Below, piece after piece: positions 36,927 through 47,045 of a DNA stretch of 64,000 nt. Within the stretch, counting starts at the first letter, position 1, and the number at the start of each line of letters is the position of its first letter. Both the position numbers and the translations under genes were made by a program. This DNA comes from an uncultured bacterium (GTDB lineage: Bacteria > Bacillota_I > Bacilli_A > RFN20 > CAG-826): NCBI GenBank assembly GCA_949291375.1, contig CASEVI010000001.1:424640-488639 (forward strand). The letters run 5' to 3'. Under the pieces are notes generated by a model. That model did not search any database and was not told the origin of the DNA. It saw nothing but the letters and a program-made list of their open reading frames with translations.

Positions 36927-38144
36927 ATGAAATATCAATGTACAGTTTGTGGTCAAATTATCGACCAAAATGATGTTTGTCCAATTTGTGGAAGTGATGG
37001 TGATAAGATTATTGCTTTAAATGATGAAAAAGAAGCTATTACATATCGTTGTCTTTCTTGCGGAAGAGTTTTTGAAAATAAAGATGTATGTCCTTTTTGT
37101 GGCGGTGAAGAACTTTATGATTTAACTCACGATAAAATGTTTGATCGCAATAAAAAAGATGATACTGCTAAAGAAGAAATAAAAGAAGAAGATGAAACAA
37201 TGGATTTATTTTCTAATAATTTTTCGGATGATGAAAAATTTGAAGATAAACCTGTTGATTTAAATAAAGTTACTATTGAAGAACCTAAAAAAGAAGAATT
37301 CAAAGAAGAAGAAAAAGAAGATGAGTCTTCTTTAATTAAAGACGATGATTATGATAATAGTGATATTATTGTTCATGAAGCTGAAAAAGAACAAGAAAAT
37401 ACCTTATTTAATAATCTTGATAAAGAAGAAAATCATGAATCTTTATTAGATGAGTCTATTCATGATGAATCATTAACTAACGAAAAAGAAGAAGAAAAAG
37501 TATCTTTAGAAGAAACAAAAAATGACGAACCTCTTTTAAATGAAGAAGATGCCGAGCTTTCTAATCCCTTTGATGATTTACCTTTTGAAAAGGAAGAAGA
37601 GGATATCTCATCTTCTTTAAACACTGAAGAAAAAGAAGAACTCAGCGAAACTCCTTTAGAAGAAATTAAAGAAGAAGATGAAAAAGAAAGCGTTTCTAAT
37701 GATAATATTCTTGATCAAGAAACTGTTAATGAAGCAATTGAAGAAACAATTGATGAACCATTAGTAAGTGAAGAAGAAAATGAAGAAGTTAAGAATGAAG
37801 AAACTGTTATAAGTAAGGAAATCGAAGACTCTTCATTATCTAATTTAAAAGAAGAAAGAAACAAAATTATTGATAAAATATTAATTCTTTCTGTTTTAAA
37901 TAATAAAAACAATTTTGACTTTGAAAAAATGCCTCTTTCTCACTCTTTAATTTTAAAAGAAATTTTTGATGAAATTTCTAAGTTAAATGATGATAAAGAA
38001 AAAGATTTATTATCTTTATTTAATAAAAAATATGAATTAGATAAAGAGATTTTTGATTTAGAAAAAATCCCATTTAATGGTTATTTAGTTTTTAAAGACG
38101 AAGAACTGTTAAAAGAAATTACTAAGGAAAATAAAGATGATTAA
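36927..38144 (+). CDS. Double zinc-ribbon, highly acidic protein of unknown function
   Basis: 405 residues. The N-terminus has two rubredoxin/zinc-ribbon knuckle pairs: CTVCGQ ... CPICGS (4-25) and CLSCGR ... CPFCGG (about 46-66). Residues 75-310 are low-complexity, dominated by Glu, Asp, Ser and Lys and almost certainly disordered. A compact helical domain (about 315-400) closes the protein, including MPLSHSLILKEIFDEI and a similar IPFNGYLVFKDEEL. It overlaps the HAD gene by 8 bases. I do not recognise a family for the whole protein. Confidence 0.55.
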   Translation: MKYQCTVCGQIIDQNDVCPICGSDGDKIIALNDEKEAITYRCLSCGRVFENKDVCPFCGGEELYDLTHDKMFDRNKKDDTAKEEIKEEDETMDLFSNNFSDDEKFEDKPVDLNKVTIEEPKKEEFKEEEKEDESSLIKDDDYDNSDIIVHEAEKEQENTLFNNLDKEENHESLLDESIHDESLTNEKEEEKVSLEETKNDEPLLNEEDAELSNPFDDLPFEKEEEDISSSLNTEEKEELSETPLEEIKEEDEKESVSNDNILDQETVNEAIEETIDEPLVSEEENEEVKNEETVISKEIEDSSLSNLKEERNKIIDKILILSVLNNKNNFDFEKMPLSHSLILKEIFDEISKLNDDKEKDLLSLFNKKYELDKEIFDLEKIPFNGYLVFKDEELLKEITKENKDD

Positions 38145-38787
38145 TAATATTATTTTTGATTTTAATGGAACAATTATTGATGATGGTCTTTTATGTTATC
38201 AAATTGAAGTTGATATGTTGCCATTAAAAAATAAAGATAATTTTACTTATGAAAATTATCGTGATATTTTTTGTCATCCAATAACTGAATACTATGAAAA
38301 ATTAGGCTTAGATGCAAAAAATTATGATTATAATAAGATGAATGAAGTTTTCTTTAACGATTATCAAAAAAGATATAAAAAAGAGGCTAAACTTTTTGAT
38401 GGAGTTAAAGAAACTTTAACTTATTTTAAAAATAAAGGGTATAAATTATATATTTTATCGGCTACTGAAATTAATCTTTTAAAAGAACAATTAAACTATT
38501 TTGATATTTTAGAATATTTTGATGACTTTATTGCCTCAAATAAAAAAGACGCTCAAGGTAAAAAAGATTATGGGAAAGATTTTGTAAATAAACTTAATCT
38601 TACAAAAGAAAACGCTATATTAATAGGAGATACTGTTCATGATTTTGAGGTTGGAGAGTATTTAAATGTTAATATACTTTTATTTTCTAAAGGTCATAAC
38701 TCTTTAAAACAACTTTCCCCTTTAAATGCTCCAATAGTTTCTTCTTATTTAGAAATTAGAAATTATATTGAGGATTTAAACAAGTAA
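38137..38787 (+). CDS. HAD-family hydrolase (phosphatase)
   Basis: 216 residues. All four HAD motifs are present: I DFNGTIIDD near residue 6-14, II LSATE (about 107), III lysine region around KKDYGKDF and IV LIGDTVHDFEVG. A helical cap inserted after motif I resembles phosphoglycolate phosphatase-like enzymes (Gph/PgmB subgroup). The substrate cannot be told. Note DFNGT instead of the common DxDGT: the second aspartate, the general acid, is replaced by Asn, so the phosphatase chemistry may be altered. Confidence 0.82.
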   Translation: MINNIIFDFNGTIIDDGLLCYQIEVDMLPLKNKDNFTYENYRDIFCHPITEYYEKLGLDAKNYDYNKMNEVFFNDYQKRYKKEAKLFDGVKETLTYFKNKGYKLYILSATEINLLKEQLNYFDILEYFDDFIASNKKDAQGKKDYGKDFVNKLNLTKENAILIGDTVHDFEVGEYLNVNILLFSKGHNSLKQLSPLNAPIVSSYLEIRNYIEDLNK

Positions 38788-38788
38788 T

Positions 38789-40360
38789 ATGAAAAAGAAA
38801 TTAAAGAAAAAGAAGAATTTACATATTAGATTTTTTCTAGTTTTATTAGCTTTCTTAATTGAAACTTGCTTATTTATCTTCTTACTATTTGCTTTTATAA
38901 ATTATGAATCTTATCGAACTTATTATCTTATTCCTTTAGCAGTAATTATCGTTTTAAATTTTGTTTTAGGAATATTTGTTTTTAATACGAAAGTAAATGT
39001 TGATTATAAGTTATCATGGATTGTTACAATTTTAATTTTTCCATTTTTCGGTGCAATTCTTTATATTTTATTTGCTCATAAAATTACTACCAAAAGAAGA
39101 AAAAAATTGATGAATAATCGTATCAAGCAATATTTAGAAAAGTATAAATTTAACGATGACAATTTTCTTTCTAAGTTGAAAGAAAAAAATCCTGATGCTT
39201 ATATGGTTTCTCGATATCTTGATTATTGTGGATATTCTTTATATTCAAATAGTGAATTTAAATATTTTGAAAGTGGTGAAAAAGGTTTTCCAGTAATTTT
39301 AAATGAATTAAAAAAAGCAAAAAAATTCATTTTTATGGAATATTTCATTATAGAAGAAGGCGAAATGTATAATTCTATTTATGAAATATTAAAAGAAAAA
39401 GCTAAAGAGGGAGTAAAAGTTATTTTTCTTTACGATGATTTTGGTACCTCAACTAAAATCCCAACATTTTATTATAAAAAAGTTAGGAAAGATGGAATAA
39501 TTTGCTACCCATTCAATAGAATTTCTCCTACCATGAATATTCGTCAAAATTCCCGCGACCATAAAAAAATTATAGTTATTGATGGTGTAACTGGTTTTAC
39601 TGGAGGAAGCAATTTAGCTGATGAATATATTAATAAAATTTCCCGTTATGGATATTGGAAAGATAATTTTTTAATGATCAAAGGCAATGCTACTGATGGG
39701 TTAACTCTTCCTTTTATTGCTTCTTATGCTTTTGCTTCAAGGAAAGAATTAGATTTTAAAGAATATTGTTATGAAAACAATAAAAATTTATTAGAAGAAG
39801 TTATAACTCCAAACGCCTCATTACAACCTTTCACTGATATTCCTTATGATGATGAAGATATTTCTAAAAATGTTTATTTAAGAATGATAAATAGCGCAAA
39901 AAAATATATCTTTTTATCAACTCCTTATTTAATTCCGGATACTGAATTAATTAATGCTTTAAATAATGCGGCTAAATCAGGTGTTGAAGTAATAATTATT
40001 ACTCCAGGTATTCCTGATAAAAAATTAGTTTATCAAATGACAAGATCTTATTATTCGGAATTTTTAGTTAAAGGAATAAAAATTTATGAATTTACCCCAG
40101 GCTTTAATCATGAAAAAATAATGATAGTAGATGATAAAATGGCGCTAAGTGGAACATGCAATTTTGAATATCGTTCATTATTTTTGCATTTTGAAGATTG
40201 TATATTTGTGGTAGATTCAAAAGAGATTTTATTAATGAAAGAATCGTTTTTAAAAATGATTAAAAAATCTACTCTTCAAGATATTAATAAATATATTAAT
40301 ACATCTTTATTTAAAAGATGGATTATCTCTCTTTTAAGAATATTTGCTCCATTAGTTTGA
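38789..40360 (+). CDS. cls: Cardiolipin synthase (phospholipase D type)
   Basis: 523 residues. Two N-terminal membrane helices (about 12-70) and two PLD catalytic motifs: RDHKKIIVIDG near residue 255-265 and FNHEKIMIVDDKMALSGTCN near 438-457. It condenses two phosphatidylglycerols to cardiolipin at the membrane. The 5' end is very lysine-rich (KKKLKKKKNLH). The stop is TGA, which confirms the standard code. It starts one base after the HAD stop and ends at a strong terminator. Confidence 0.93.
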   Translation: MKKKLKKKKNLHIRFFLVLLAFLIETCLFIFLLFAFINYESYRTYYLIPLAVIIVLNFVLGIFVFNTKVNVDYKLSWIVTILIFPFFGAILYILFAHKITTKRRKKLMNNRIKQYLEKYKFNDDNFLSKLKEKNPDAYMVSRYLDYCGYSLYSNSEFKYFESGEKGFPVILNELKKAKKFIFMEYFIIEEGEMYNSIYEILKEKAKEGVKVIFLYDDFGTSTKIPTFYYKKVRKDGIICYPFNRISPTMNIRQNSRDHKKIIVIDGVTGFTGGSNLADEYINKISRYGYWKDNFLMIKGNATDGLTLPFIASYAFASRKELDFKEYCYENNKNLLEEVITPNASLQPFTDIPYDDEDISKNVYLRMINSAKKYIFLSTPYLIPDTELINALNNAAKSGVEVIIITPGIPDKKLVYQMTRSYYSEFLVKGIKIYEFTPGFNHEKIMIVDDKMALSGTCNFEYRSLFLHFEDCIFVVDSKEILLMKESFLKMIKKSTLQDINKYINTSLFKRWIISLLRIFAPLV

Positions 40361-40365
40361 TAAAA

Positions 40366-40395
40366 AAATGTCAAATGATTCATCATTTGACATTT
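40366..40395. terminator. Bidirectional terminator between cls and typA
   Basis: Perfect 14-bp stem AAATGTCAAATGAT / ATCATTTGACATTT with a 2-nt loop; A-run on one side and T-rich on the other serve both convergent genes. Confidence 0.8.
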
Positions 40396-40406
40396 ATTCT
40401 TAGTTA

Positions 40407-42242
40407 TTATTTATTTTCACCTTCAAGAATTCTCATTTTTGCTTCGTATTTCTTTCTTTCAGCATCATTTAAGATTTTCTTTCTCATACGATATGTTTTT
40501 GGAGTTATTTCAACTAATTCATCCATATTAATATAGTCTAAACATGCTTCAAGAGTAAGTTTACGTGGAGTTTTTAAAACAACAGTTTGATCTTTATTAG
40601 AAGAACGTTGGTTAGTTAAGTTTTTAGTTTGGCAAACATTAACACTTAAATCTGTATCATATTTATTTTCTCCAACAATCATTCCTTCATAAACTTCAAC
40701 ACCTGGGCCAATAAACATAACTCCTCGATCTTCAACGTGTTGTAAGGCATATGGAGTAGATTGACCAGTCGAAGTTGCAACTAATACTCCGATTTGTCTT
40801 TCCCCAATTTTTCCTTTTGATACTTCACGATATTCTCTATATGTATGAGCAATAATTCCATATCCTCGAGTTAAGGTTAAGAAATTTGTAACAAAACCAA
40901 TCAATCCACGAGATGGAATGATGTAATTAATCTTTGTATTAACATCGTTAGAGTCCATATTTATTAATTCAGCATCTCTTTCTCCAAGAGAAGTCATAAT
41001 ATCACCAACATATTCATTTGGAATTTCAATTGATAAATCCTCGTATGGTTCCATTTTTTTGCCATCGATTTCTTTAATAATAACTTGAGGACGAGAAACT
41101 TCAATTTCAAAACCTTCTCTTCTCATATTTTCAATTAAAATACCTAAATGAAGTTCTCCTCTTCCTGAAACAATCCAAGATTCTTTATTTGGAACTCTAT
41201 TTACTTTTAAGGAGACATCTTTTTCTTTTTCTTTGAATAATCTATCTTCAATTTGTCTTGCTGTTAAAAGTTTTCCATCTTTTCCGGCAAAAGGAGATGA
41301 ATTTGTTCCAAATGTCATTTGTAAAGTTGGTTCATCAATATGAAGAAGTGGTAATGGTTCTGGATTATTTAATTCACAAATTGTTTCTCCAACGTTAATA
41401 TCAGGTAATCCAGCAAATGCAACAATATCTCCAGCATCGCATTCATCAATTTCAATTTTCTTTAATCCAGAATAGCCCATTAATTTTAAAATTTTAAAAT
41501 TAGTTGTTGAACCATCAGTTCTACAACAAGTTACTTGTTGGCCAACTTTGATTTTTCCTCTTTGAATTCTACCAATTCCCATTCTTCCGACATAATCGTT
41601 GTAATCAAGTAATGCTGCTTGAACTTGTAATGGGCCATCAATGTTAACTGGAGGTTCTGGAATCTCGTTTATAATTAAATCAAAAATAGCATCCATTCCA
41701 GGCTTTTGACTTGATAAAGATGGATCTAAAGAAGAAGTACCATTTAAAGCCGAGGTGTATGCAACTTTAAAATCTAATAAGTCTTCAGGAGCATCGAGTT
41801 CCATAAAAAGTTGTAAAACTTCGTCAACAGCTTTTGCAGGATTTGCATTTGGTCTATCGACTTTATTAATAATAACAACTGGTTTAACATGAGCTTCTAA
41901 AGCTTTTTTTAAAACGAATCTAGTTTGTGGCATTGTTCCTTCAAAAGCATCAACTAAAAGAAGACAACCATCAACCATGTGCATAATTCTTTCAACTTCC
42001 CCCCCAAAGTCAGCGTGCCCAGGGGTATCTAAAATATTAATTTTATAGTCTTTATATCTAACGGAAGTAGTTTTAGCTAATATTGTAATTCCTCTTTCTC
42101 TTTCAATATCATTGCTATCCATGGCTCTATCTTCTATTTTTTCATTTTCTCTTAAAGTTGAAGAGTATTTTAATAATTGGTTAACGAGTGTTGTTTTTCC
42201 ATGGTCAACGTGAGCGATAATTGCAACATTTCTTAGCTTCAT
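40407..42242 (-). CDS. typA: TypA/BipA ribosome-associated GTPase
   Basis: 611 residues, the standard length. G-domain motifs: AHVDHGKTT (10-18), [12 protein letters not shown], and NKVDRPNA (NKxD). It then has the domain II beta-barrel and the BipA-specific C-terminal domain (ISTSTGQ-like [13 protein letters not shown], and [19 protein letters not shown]). BipA assists 50S assembly and translation under stress such as cold. SD TAAGGAGGTT precedes the ATG at 42242. Monocistronic. Confidence 0.97.
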   Translation of the reverse strand: MKLRNVAIIAHVDHGKTTLVNQLLKYSSTLRENEKIEDRAMDSNDIERERGITILAKTTSVRYKDYKINILDTPGHADFGGEVERIMHMVDGCLLLVDAFEGTMPQTRFVLKKALEAHVKPVVIINKVDRPNANPAKAVDEVLQLFMELDAPEDLLDFKVAYTSALNGTSSLDPSLSSQKPGMDAIFDLIINEIPEPPVNIDGPLQVQAALLDYNDYVGRMGIGRIQRGKIKVGQQVTCCRTDGSTTNFKILKLMGYSGLKKIEIDECDAGDIVAFAGLPDINVGETICELNNPEPLPLLHIDEPTLQMTFGTNSSPFAGKDGKLLTARQIEDRLFKEKEKDVSLKVNRVPNKESWIVSGRGELHLGILIENMRREGFEIEVSRPQVIIKEIDGKKMEPYEDLSIEIPNEYVGDIMTSLGERDAELINMDSNDVNTKINYIIPSRGLIGFVTNFLTLTRGYGIIAHTYREYREVSKGKIGERQIGVLVATSTGQSTPYALQHVEDRGVMFIGPGVEVYEGMIVGENKYDTDLSVNVCQTKNLTNQRSSNKDQTVVLKTPRKLTLEACLDYINMDELVEITPKTYRMRKKILNDAERKKYEAKMRILEGENK

Positions 42243-42334
42243 AAAAACCTCCTTAAATTTCTTAAAACTTTAACTAATATACACTTATTTATTTTATAAA
42301 TAAATAAATTTTCTCATAAAGGCTTTATTTTATA

Positions 42335-42364
42335 TTGAAAATTATCAATAAAAAATAATAAAAT
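42335..42364 (+). promoter_or_regulatory. Promoter of malQ, leaderless or nearly so
   Basis: TTGAAA at 42335-42340, an 18-base spacer and TAAAAT at 42359-42364. Only 9 bases separate the -10 from the ATG, and no ribosome site exists. Confidence 0.5.
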
Positions 42365-42373
42365 TATGCACGT

Positions 42374-43825
42374 ATGAGAACTAATGGTATTTTAATGGCA
42401 CTATCATCTTTGCCTAGCGATAGTGGTATTGGTGATTTTTATAAAAGTGCCTATGAGTTTATTGATCTTTTAAGTGAAGCAGGAATTAAGATTTGGCAAC
42501 TTTTACCTCTTAATCCAGTTGGCTATGCCGCTTCCCCTTATCAAAGTGAGTGTGGAGAAGCTCTTGACCCTATTTATATTTCTTTAGATTATTTAAAAGA
42601 AAATGGCTATATTAAAAATTATAAAAAATATAGCGATGTTCCAGAAAAACGCGTTGATTTTGATAAAGTTAGAGAATATAAAGAAAAGTATTTTAAGGAT
42701 GCTTTTAAAAAGCAAAAAGATACTGAAACGAAAGAATTTAAGAATTTCTTAAAAGATAATCCTTGGTGTTATGATTATGCCTTATTTCATACTTTATTTT
42801 TAAAGAACAATTATTTAGATTGGAATAAGTGGCCAGAAGAAGAAAAATATGCTGCATATAATTATACAAAATTTGATGATTCAGCATATAAAGATGAAAT
42901 TTTATATATTGAATGGCTTCAATATATTGCATATAAAGAGTTTAATCTTTTAAGAGAATATGCTCATTCAAAAGGAATCCAACTCATGGGAGATATACCT
43001 TTCTATGTTGGCTATAATTCTTCAGATTGTTGGGCAAATCAAGATGATTTCCTTTTAGGAAATGATGATTATCCAACTTATATTGCAGGTGTTCCCCCAG
43101 ATTATTTCTCTGTTGTTGGACAAAGATGGGGTAATCCTATTTATGATTGGTATTTTATTAAAGAAGATAATTATGATTTTTGGTACAAAAGAATTTTAGC
43201 AGCCAAGAAACTTTATGATATTTTAAGAATTGATCATTTTAGAGCTTTTGATACCTATTATATAATTCCTTCTCAATATAAAGATGCAAAAATCGGTGAA
43301 TGGAAACAAGCTCCAGGCGATGAATTTTTCTCATTCTTAAAAGAAAAGAATGTTGGTTTACCAATTGTTGCAGAAGATTTAGGAGATTTATTCCCATCTG
43401 TTTTAAAATTAAGAGATAAATATCAACTTCCTGGAATGAATGTTTTAGAATTCACTCTCATGGATAAAAATGTTGACGTTGTAGAAAATCAAGTTTTATA
43501 CACCGGAACTCATGATAATGATACACTTTTAGGATGGTATGATTCTTTAAGTGATAAGGATAAAGAGATTCTTGATATTGTTATGAGATATAAAAAGATG
43601 GAAGGGAAAGATTTTTTAGATAAAATTTTAAATTATGCTTTTAGTAGTATAGCTAAATATGTAATTATACCTACTCAAGATTATTTAGGTCTTCCAAGTT
43701 TTTATAGGATGAATACACCCGGAACATGCGGTGCTCCAGATTGGCAATTTAGATTAAAAAATTTTGATAATTTTAAAAAGAAAATTCCATATATAAAAGA
43801 ATTAGTGGAAAAATATAAACGTTAA
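42374..43825 (+). CDS. malQ: 4-alpha-glucanotransferase (GH77)
   Basis: 483 residues, the standard amylomaltase length. Motifs: LPLNPVGYAASPYQS near the N-terminus, LMGDIPFYVGYNSSDCW, LRIDHFRAFDTYY (nucleophile Asp), PIVAEDLG (acid/base Glu) and TGTHDNDT (transition-state Asp). It disproportionates maltodextrins and works with glycogen synthesis or breakdown. No Shine-Dalgarno precedes the ATG. rimO begins 1 base after its stop. Confidence 0.96.
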   Translation: MRTNGILMALSSLPSDSGIGDFYKSAYEFIDLLSEAGIKIWQLLPLNPVGYAASPYQSECGEALDPIYISLDYLKENGYIKNYKKYSDVPEKRVDFDKVREYKEKYFKDAFKKQKDTETKEFKNFLKDNPWCYDYALFHTLFLKNNYLDWNKWPEEEKYAAYNYTKFDDSAYKDEILYIEWLQYIAYKEFNLLREYAHSKGIQLMGDIPFYVGYNSSDCWANQDDFLLGNDDYPTYIAGVPPDYFSVVGQRWGNPIYDWYFIKEDNYDFWYKRILAAKKLYDILRIDHFRAFDTYYIIPSQYKDAKIGEWKQAPGDEFFSFLKEKNVGLPIVAEDLGDLFPSVLKLRDKYQLPGMNVLEFTLMDKNVDVVENQVLYTGTHDNDTLLGWYDSLSDKDKEILDIVMRYKKMEGKDFLDKILNYAFSSIAKYVIIPTQDYLGLPSFYRMNTPGTCGAPDWQFRLKNFDNFKKKIPYIKELVEKYKR

Positions 43826-43826
43826 G

Positions 43827-45119
43827 ATGATTAATATTGGATTAATTTCGCTTGGATGCAGTAAAAACACTGTAGATAGCGAAGCTATTTTAGCATTGTT
43901 TAATAAAGATAACTTCAAAATTGTTAATAAATTAGAAGATTGTGATTGTATTATTGTAAATACTTGTGGCTTTATTTTAGACGCAAAAAAAGAAGCAATC
44001 GAAACAATTTTAGATGTTTTAAACTATAAAAAAGCTAAGATTGTTGTTTGTGGTTGTTTAGTCGAAAGATATTTAGACGAACTAAAAAAAGAGATACCTG
44101 AAGTATCTTTATGGATTCCATTTAAAGATTATCCTCATTTTGCTTCATTGGTTTCTAATTTATTTAATATCGAGAATAGCTCTAATTTTGATATTTTTAA
44201 TCGTGTTTTATCAACTAAACCATACACTGCATTTTTAAAGATTAGTGAAGGATGCTCTAATTTTTGTGGATTTTGTGCTATACCTTATATTAGAGGTAGT
44301 TTTCATTCTTTCGATTTTGACTCTTTAATTAAAGAGGCTAAAGAGTTAGCCCATGGTGGTGTAAAAGAATTAGTTATTGTTTCTCAAGATACTGGCCGAT
44401 ATGGTTGTGATTTTAAAGATAAAAACATTAATTTATTATCTCTTTTAAAAGAATTAGTTAAAATTGATGGGATTGAATTCATTCGTCTTTTATATTTATA
44501 TCCTGATGAAGTTAATGATGAATTAATTGATTTTATTAATAATTCACCAAAAATGACTCATTATTTTGATATACCTATTCAACATATTTCAAACAAAGTT
44601 TTAAAACTAATGAATAGGCGTGATACTAAAGAATCAATTATTACTTTATTTAATAAAATAAAAGAGAGAGTTGTCGATCCAATTTTTAGAACGACAATTA
44701 TAGTTGGTTATCCAGGAGAAACAAAGGAAGATCTTAATGAATTAAAAGAATTTTTAAACGAATATCATTTTAATCATTTAGGTGTATTTACATATTCTAA
44801 AGAAGAGGGTACGTATGGTGCTAAACTTCCTAATCAAGTTGATGAAGATGAGAAATTAAGAAGAAAAGATGAAATTATGCAAGAACAAGCATCTATATCT
44901 TATATCGAAAACAAGAAACTTATAGGCAAACGATTCAAATGTATTATTACGGATTCTTTAAATAATAATGAATATTATGTTAGATGTGGATATAATGCAC
45001 CCGATGAAATCGATGGAAATATTATTTTAAAAACTGGTAAAAAACATCAAGATGGAGATATTTTAAATATCGAAATAACTCATGCTTTTGTATATGATTT
45101 ATTCGCTAAAGAAGTATAA
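43827..45119 (+). CDS. rimO: Ribosomal protein S12 methylthiotransferase
   Basis: 430 residues, radical-SAM methylthiotransferase. The N-terminal UPF0004 domain has C11 (SLGCSKN), C47 (VNTCGF) and the VVCGCLVER cysteine; the radical SAM triad is C143-x3-C147-x2-C150 (EGCSNFCGFCAIP). The TRAM domain is at the C-terminus. The SLGCSKNTVDSE opening and AIPYIRG distinguish RimO from MiaB. It modifies Asp88 of S12 in the ribosome. Confidence 0.95.
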   Translation: MINIGLISLGCSKNTVDSEAILALFNKDNFKIVNKLEDCDCIIVNTCGFILDAKKEAIETILDVLNYKKAKIVVCGCLVERYLDELKKEIPEVSLWIPFKDYPHFASLVSNLFNIENSSNFDIFNRVLSTKPYTAFLKISEGCSNFCGFCAIPYIRGSFHSFDFDSLIKEAKELAHGGVKELVIVSQDTGRYGCDFKDKNINLLSLLKELVKIDGIEFIRLLYLYPDEVNDELIDFINNSPKMTHYFDIPIQHISNKVLKLMNRRDTKESIITLFNKIKERVVDPIFRTTIIVGYPGETKEDLNELKEFLNEYHFNHLGVFTYSKEEGTYGAKLPNQVDEDEKLRRKDEIMQEQASISYIENKKLIGKRFKCIITDSLNNNEYYVRCGYNAPDEIDGNIILKTGKKHQDGDILNIEITHAFVYDLFAKEV

Positions 45120-45142
45120 TTAATAAATGGAGGCTAAAAAGC

Positions 45143-45388
45143 ATGGTTAAATGGTTTGATGAATTAGATCAAGTTGTAAAAATTATTCTTTTAATTCCTA
45201 TTTGGGGATGGCTTGTTTCAGCTTTATATAGAATTTTTAAATATGTTGAAGGGGAAAATAAGAACAATATAACATTAGTTATTGGTATTCTTTGTTTATT
45301 ACCTTTCTTATGTATAGGTTTTGTATTTTCTATTATTGATTTAGTAATGGTCATTACTACAAATAAAATTTCTTTGTTAGCAGATTAA
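45143..45388 (+). CDS. Small two-helix membrane protein
   Basis: 81 residues with two hydrophobic helices (about 13-30 and 42-72) and a short charged loop. A good ribosome site (TGGAGGCT) precedes the ATG and the gene sits 23 bases after rimO and 27 before the ZIP transporter, so it is probably real and co-transcribed. No known family recognised. Confidence 0.6.
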   Translation: MVKWFDELDQVVKIILLIPIWGWLVSALYRIFKYVEGENKNNITLVIGILCLLPFLCIGFVFSIIDLVMVITTNKISLLAD

Positions 45389-45415
45389 TTTAAATATCTT
45401 TAGGAGCGTTCAAAT

Positions 45416-46225
45416 ATGAATGAATATTTGTTTTCGGCAATATGCTTAATTGTTCCAGCAATTGCAACAACTTTAGGCAGTGCATTTGTTTACTTCTTTA
45501 AAGAAAAAACTACTGATGGAAAAATAGACCAAATATTTAATGGCTTCGCAGCAGGAGTCATGCTTGCTGCAGCAATATTTGGCTTAATTATACCTTCCAT
45601 GGAGGCCGAGGTCAGTTATATGCCTGCAATCGTGGTAACAATTTTAGGGTTTTTATTGGGTATAGGTCTTATTTTATTAATTGACCATATTGTTCCTCAT
45701 ATTCATGCTTCTCAAGGAGTTGAAGAAGGTATAAAAACAGAAAAAATTTCTAGAGCAAATAAGATGTTTTTAGCTGTTACTATACATAATATTCCTGAAG
45801 GTTTATCTGTTGGTGTTGCATTGGGTGTTGCTCTTGCTTCATTTCATAATAATAATGGCGATTTATTAACTGTTATGGGACCAGCATTGATGATTTCAAT
45901 AGGTATTGCAATTCAAAATATTCCTGAAGGAGCTGCAATTTCTTTACCTTTAAAAGAAACAACGAATTCTTCTAATAAAGCATTTTTATATGGGACATTT
46001 AGTGGAATAGTTGAACCTATCGCTGGTTTAATCGGTCTATTTCTTGCTTATTATATTCAATTCCTTATGCCATGGGTGTTAGCTTTAGCTGGAGGGTGTA
46101 TGATTTATGTCATTATAGATGATTTAGTTCCTTCTGCTATGAAAAATTCAACTAACCATATAGGTCTTCTATCATTTGTTGGTGGATTTATCGTAATGAT
46201 GGTTTTAGAGGCAACTTTAGGTTAA
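45416..46225 (+). CDS. ZIP-family divalent metal transporter
   Basis: 269 residues with eight predicted helices. The two metal-path helices carry HNIPEGLSVG (near 123-132) and QNIPEGAAIS (near 160-169), the GufA/ZupT-like signature. A histidine-containing loop (HIVPHIHASQ) lies between helices 3 and 4. It would import Zn2+ or other divalent ions. SD AGGAGCG precedes the ATG; a terminator follows the stop. It closes the malQ-rimO run. Confidence 0.88.
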   Translation: MNEYLFSAICLIVPAIATTLGSAFVYFFKEKTTDGKIDQIFNGFAAGVMLAAAIFGLIIPSMEAEVSYMPAIVVTILGFLLGIGLILLIDHIVPHIHASQGVEEGIKTEKISRANKMFLAVTIHNIPEGLSVGVALGVALASFHNNNGDLLTVMGPALMISIGIAIQNIPEGAAISLPLKETTNSSNKAFLYGTFSGIVEPIAGLIGLFLAYYIQFLMPWVLALAGGCMIYVIIDDLVPSAMKNSTNHIGLLSFVGGFIVMMVLEATLG

Positions 46226-46230
46226 ATTTT

Positions 46231-46255
46231 AAGAGCTACAAGCTCTTTTTATTTT
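46231..46255 (+). terminator. Terminator after the ZIP transporter
   Basis: AAGAGCT / AGCTCTT hairpin followed by TTTATTTTTATT, 6 bases after the stop. Confidence 0.75.
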
Positions 46256-46440
46256 TATTCTAAATATAGGGAATAAGTTTAATTATTCCCACCCCCAACC
46301 TACGTCGACGTTTACTAGACAAGAATGCTTCCAAGGAATAAAAATATTCATATTTTAGTTAGTTTTTTATAAAAAAATGAACAAAACTAATTAATCCGTT
46401 TTATTCATAAATTTTAATATTATGATTGAAAAGAATTTAA

Positions 46441-46950
46441 TTAAAAAACAAAAATAAAGGTAACTCCAATAATTAATAAAATTATTCCTAATGGAGCATA
46501 TTTTAAATATATTCCATAAGTTTTTTTACTTCATTTTCTTTATAGATTCTAATAAACATCAAAGAAGATAATGCGCCACAGTTGTAATTAAAGTAGATAA
46601 ATATGAGGCTAAAATTGCTATATATAGACTATCTAAATTAATAAATGATGAATCATTTAATATATCTCTATAAAGTAAAGACATAGGAACATTATTTACT
46701 AAATTATCACTTAATGATGAAGAAACACCATAACTATATGTATTTAAGTAACGATTTGTTGAGTTATTTTGAACAAATAAGTTTAAAATATTTTTATCTA
46801 TTGAGATATTTCATAATAATAAAGTTATTATTTCCTCAATTAATGTAATTATCCAATAAGTATCATTATTAATATTTATTTATTTTTATTTTTGGAAATA
46901 AAAAGAAAGATAATGTCATAAAAATAAGTGTAATTAAACAAATAATATAA
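46441..46950 (-). pseudogene. Decayed ArsB/SLC13-like membrane transporter
   Basis: Minus-strand translation in shifting frames gives the C-terminal part of an ion-transporter-like protein: TSYIICLITLIFMTLSFFLF, then YWIITLIEEIITLLL, then SSLSDNLVNNVPMSLLYRDI (the ArsB-like N-N-x-P-M/L motif), then ALSSLMFIRIYKENEVKKLM and finally APLGIILLIIGVTFIFVF with a stop at 46441-46443. At least three frame changes and internal TAA/TGA stops break it. The N-terminal half is missing. The plus-strand neighbour stretch 46256-46440 contains only a GGGAATA/TATTCCC inverted repeat and no gene that I can see. Confidence 0.6.
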
Positions 46951-46970
46951 GATGTAATCGTATAAAAACC

Positions 46971-46997
46971 CTCGAAAAAAAGCCTTATTTTTTCGAG
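46971..46997 (-). terminator. Hairpin terminator after the XRE-membrane gene
   Basis: CTCGAAAAAA / TTTTTTCGAG stem; on the minus strand it is followed by GGTTTTTATAC. It separates the XRE-membrane gene from the transporter pseudogene. Confidence 0.5.
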
Positions 46998-47045
46998 ATA
47001 AATATTGGCTCTTTATAATATTATTTTCCATAAATAATTAAGAAA

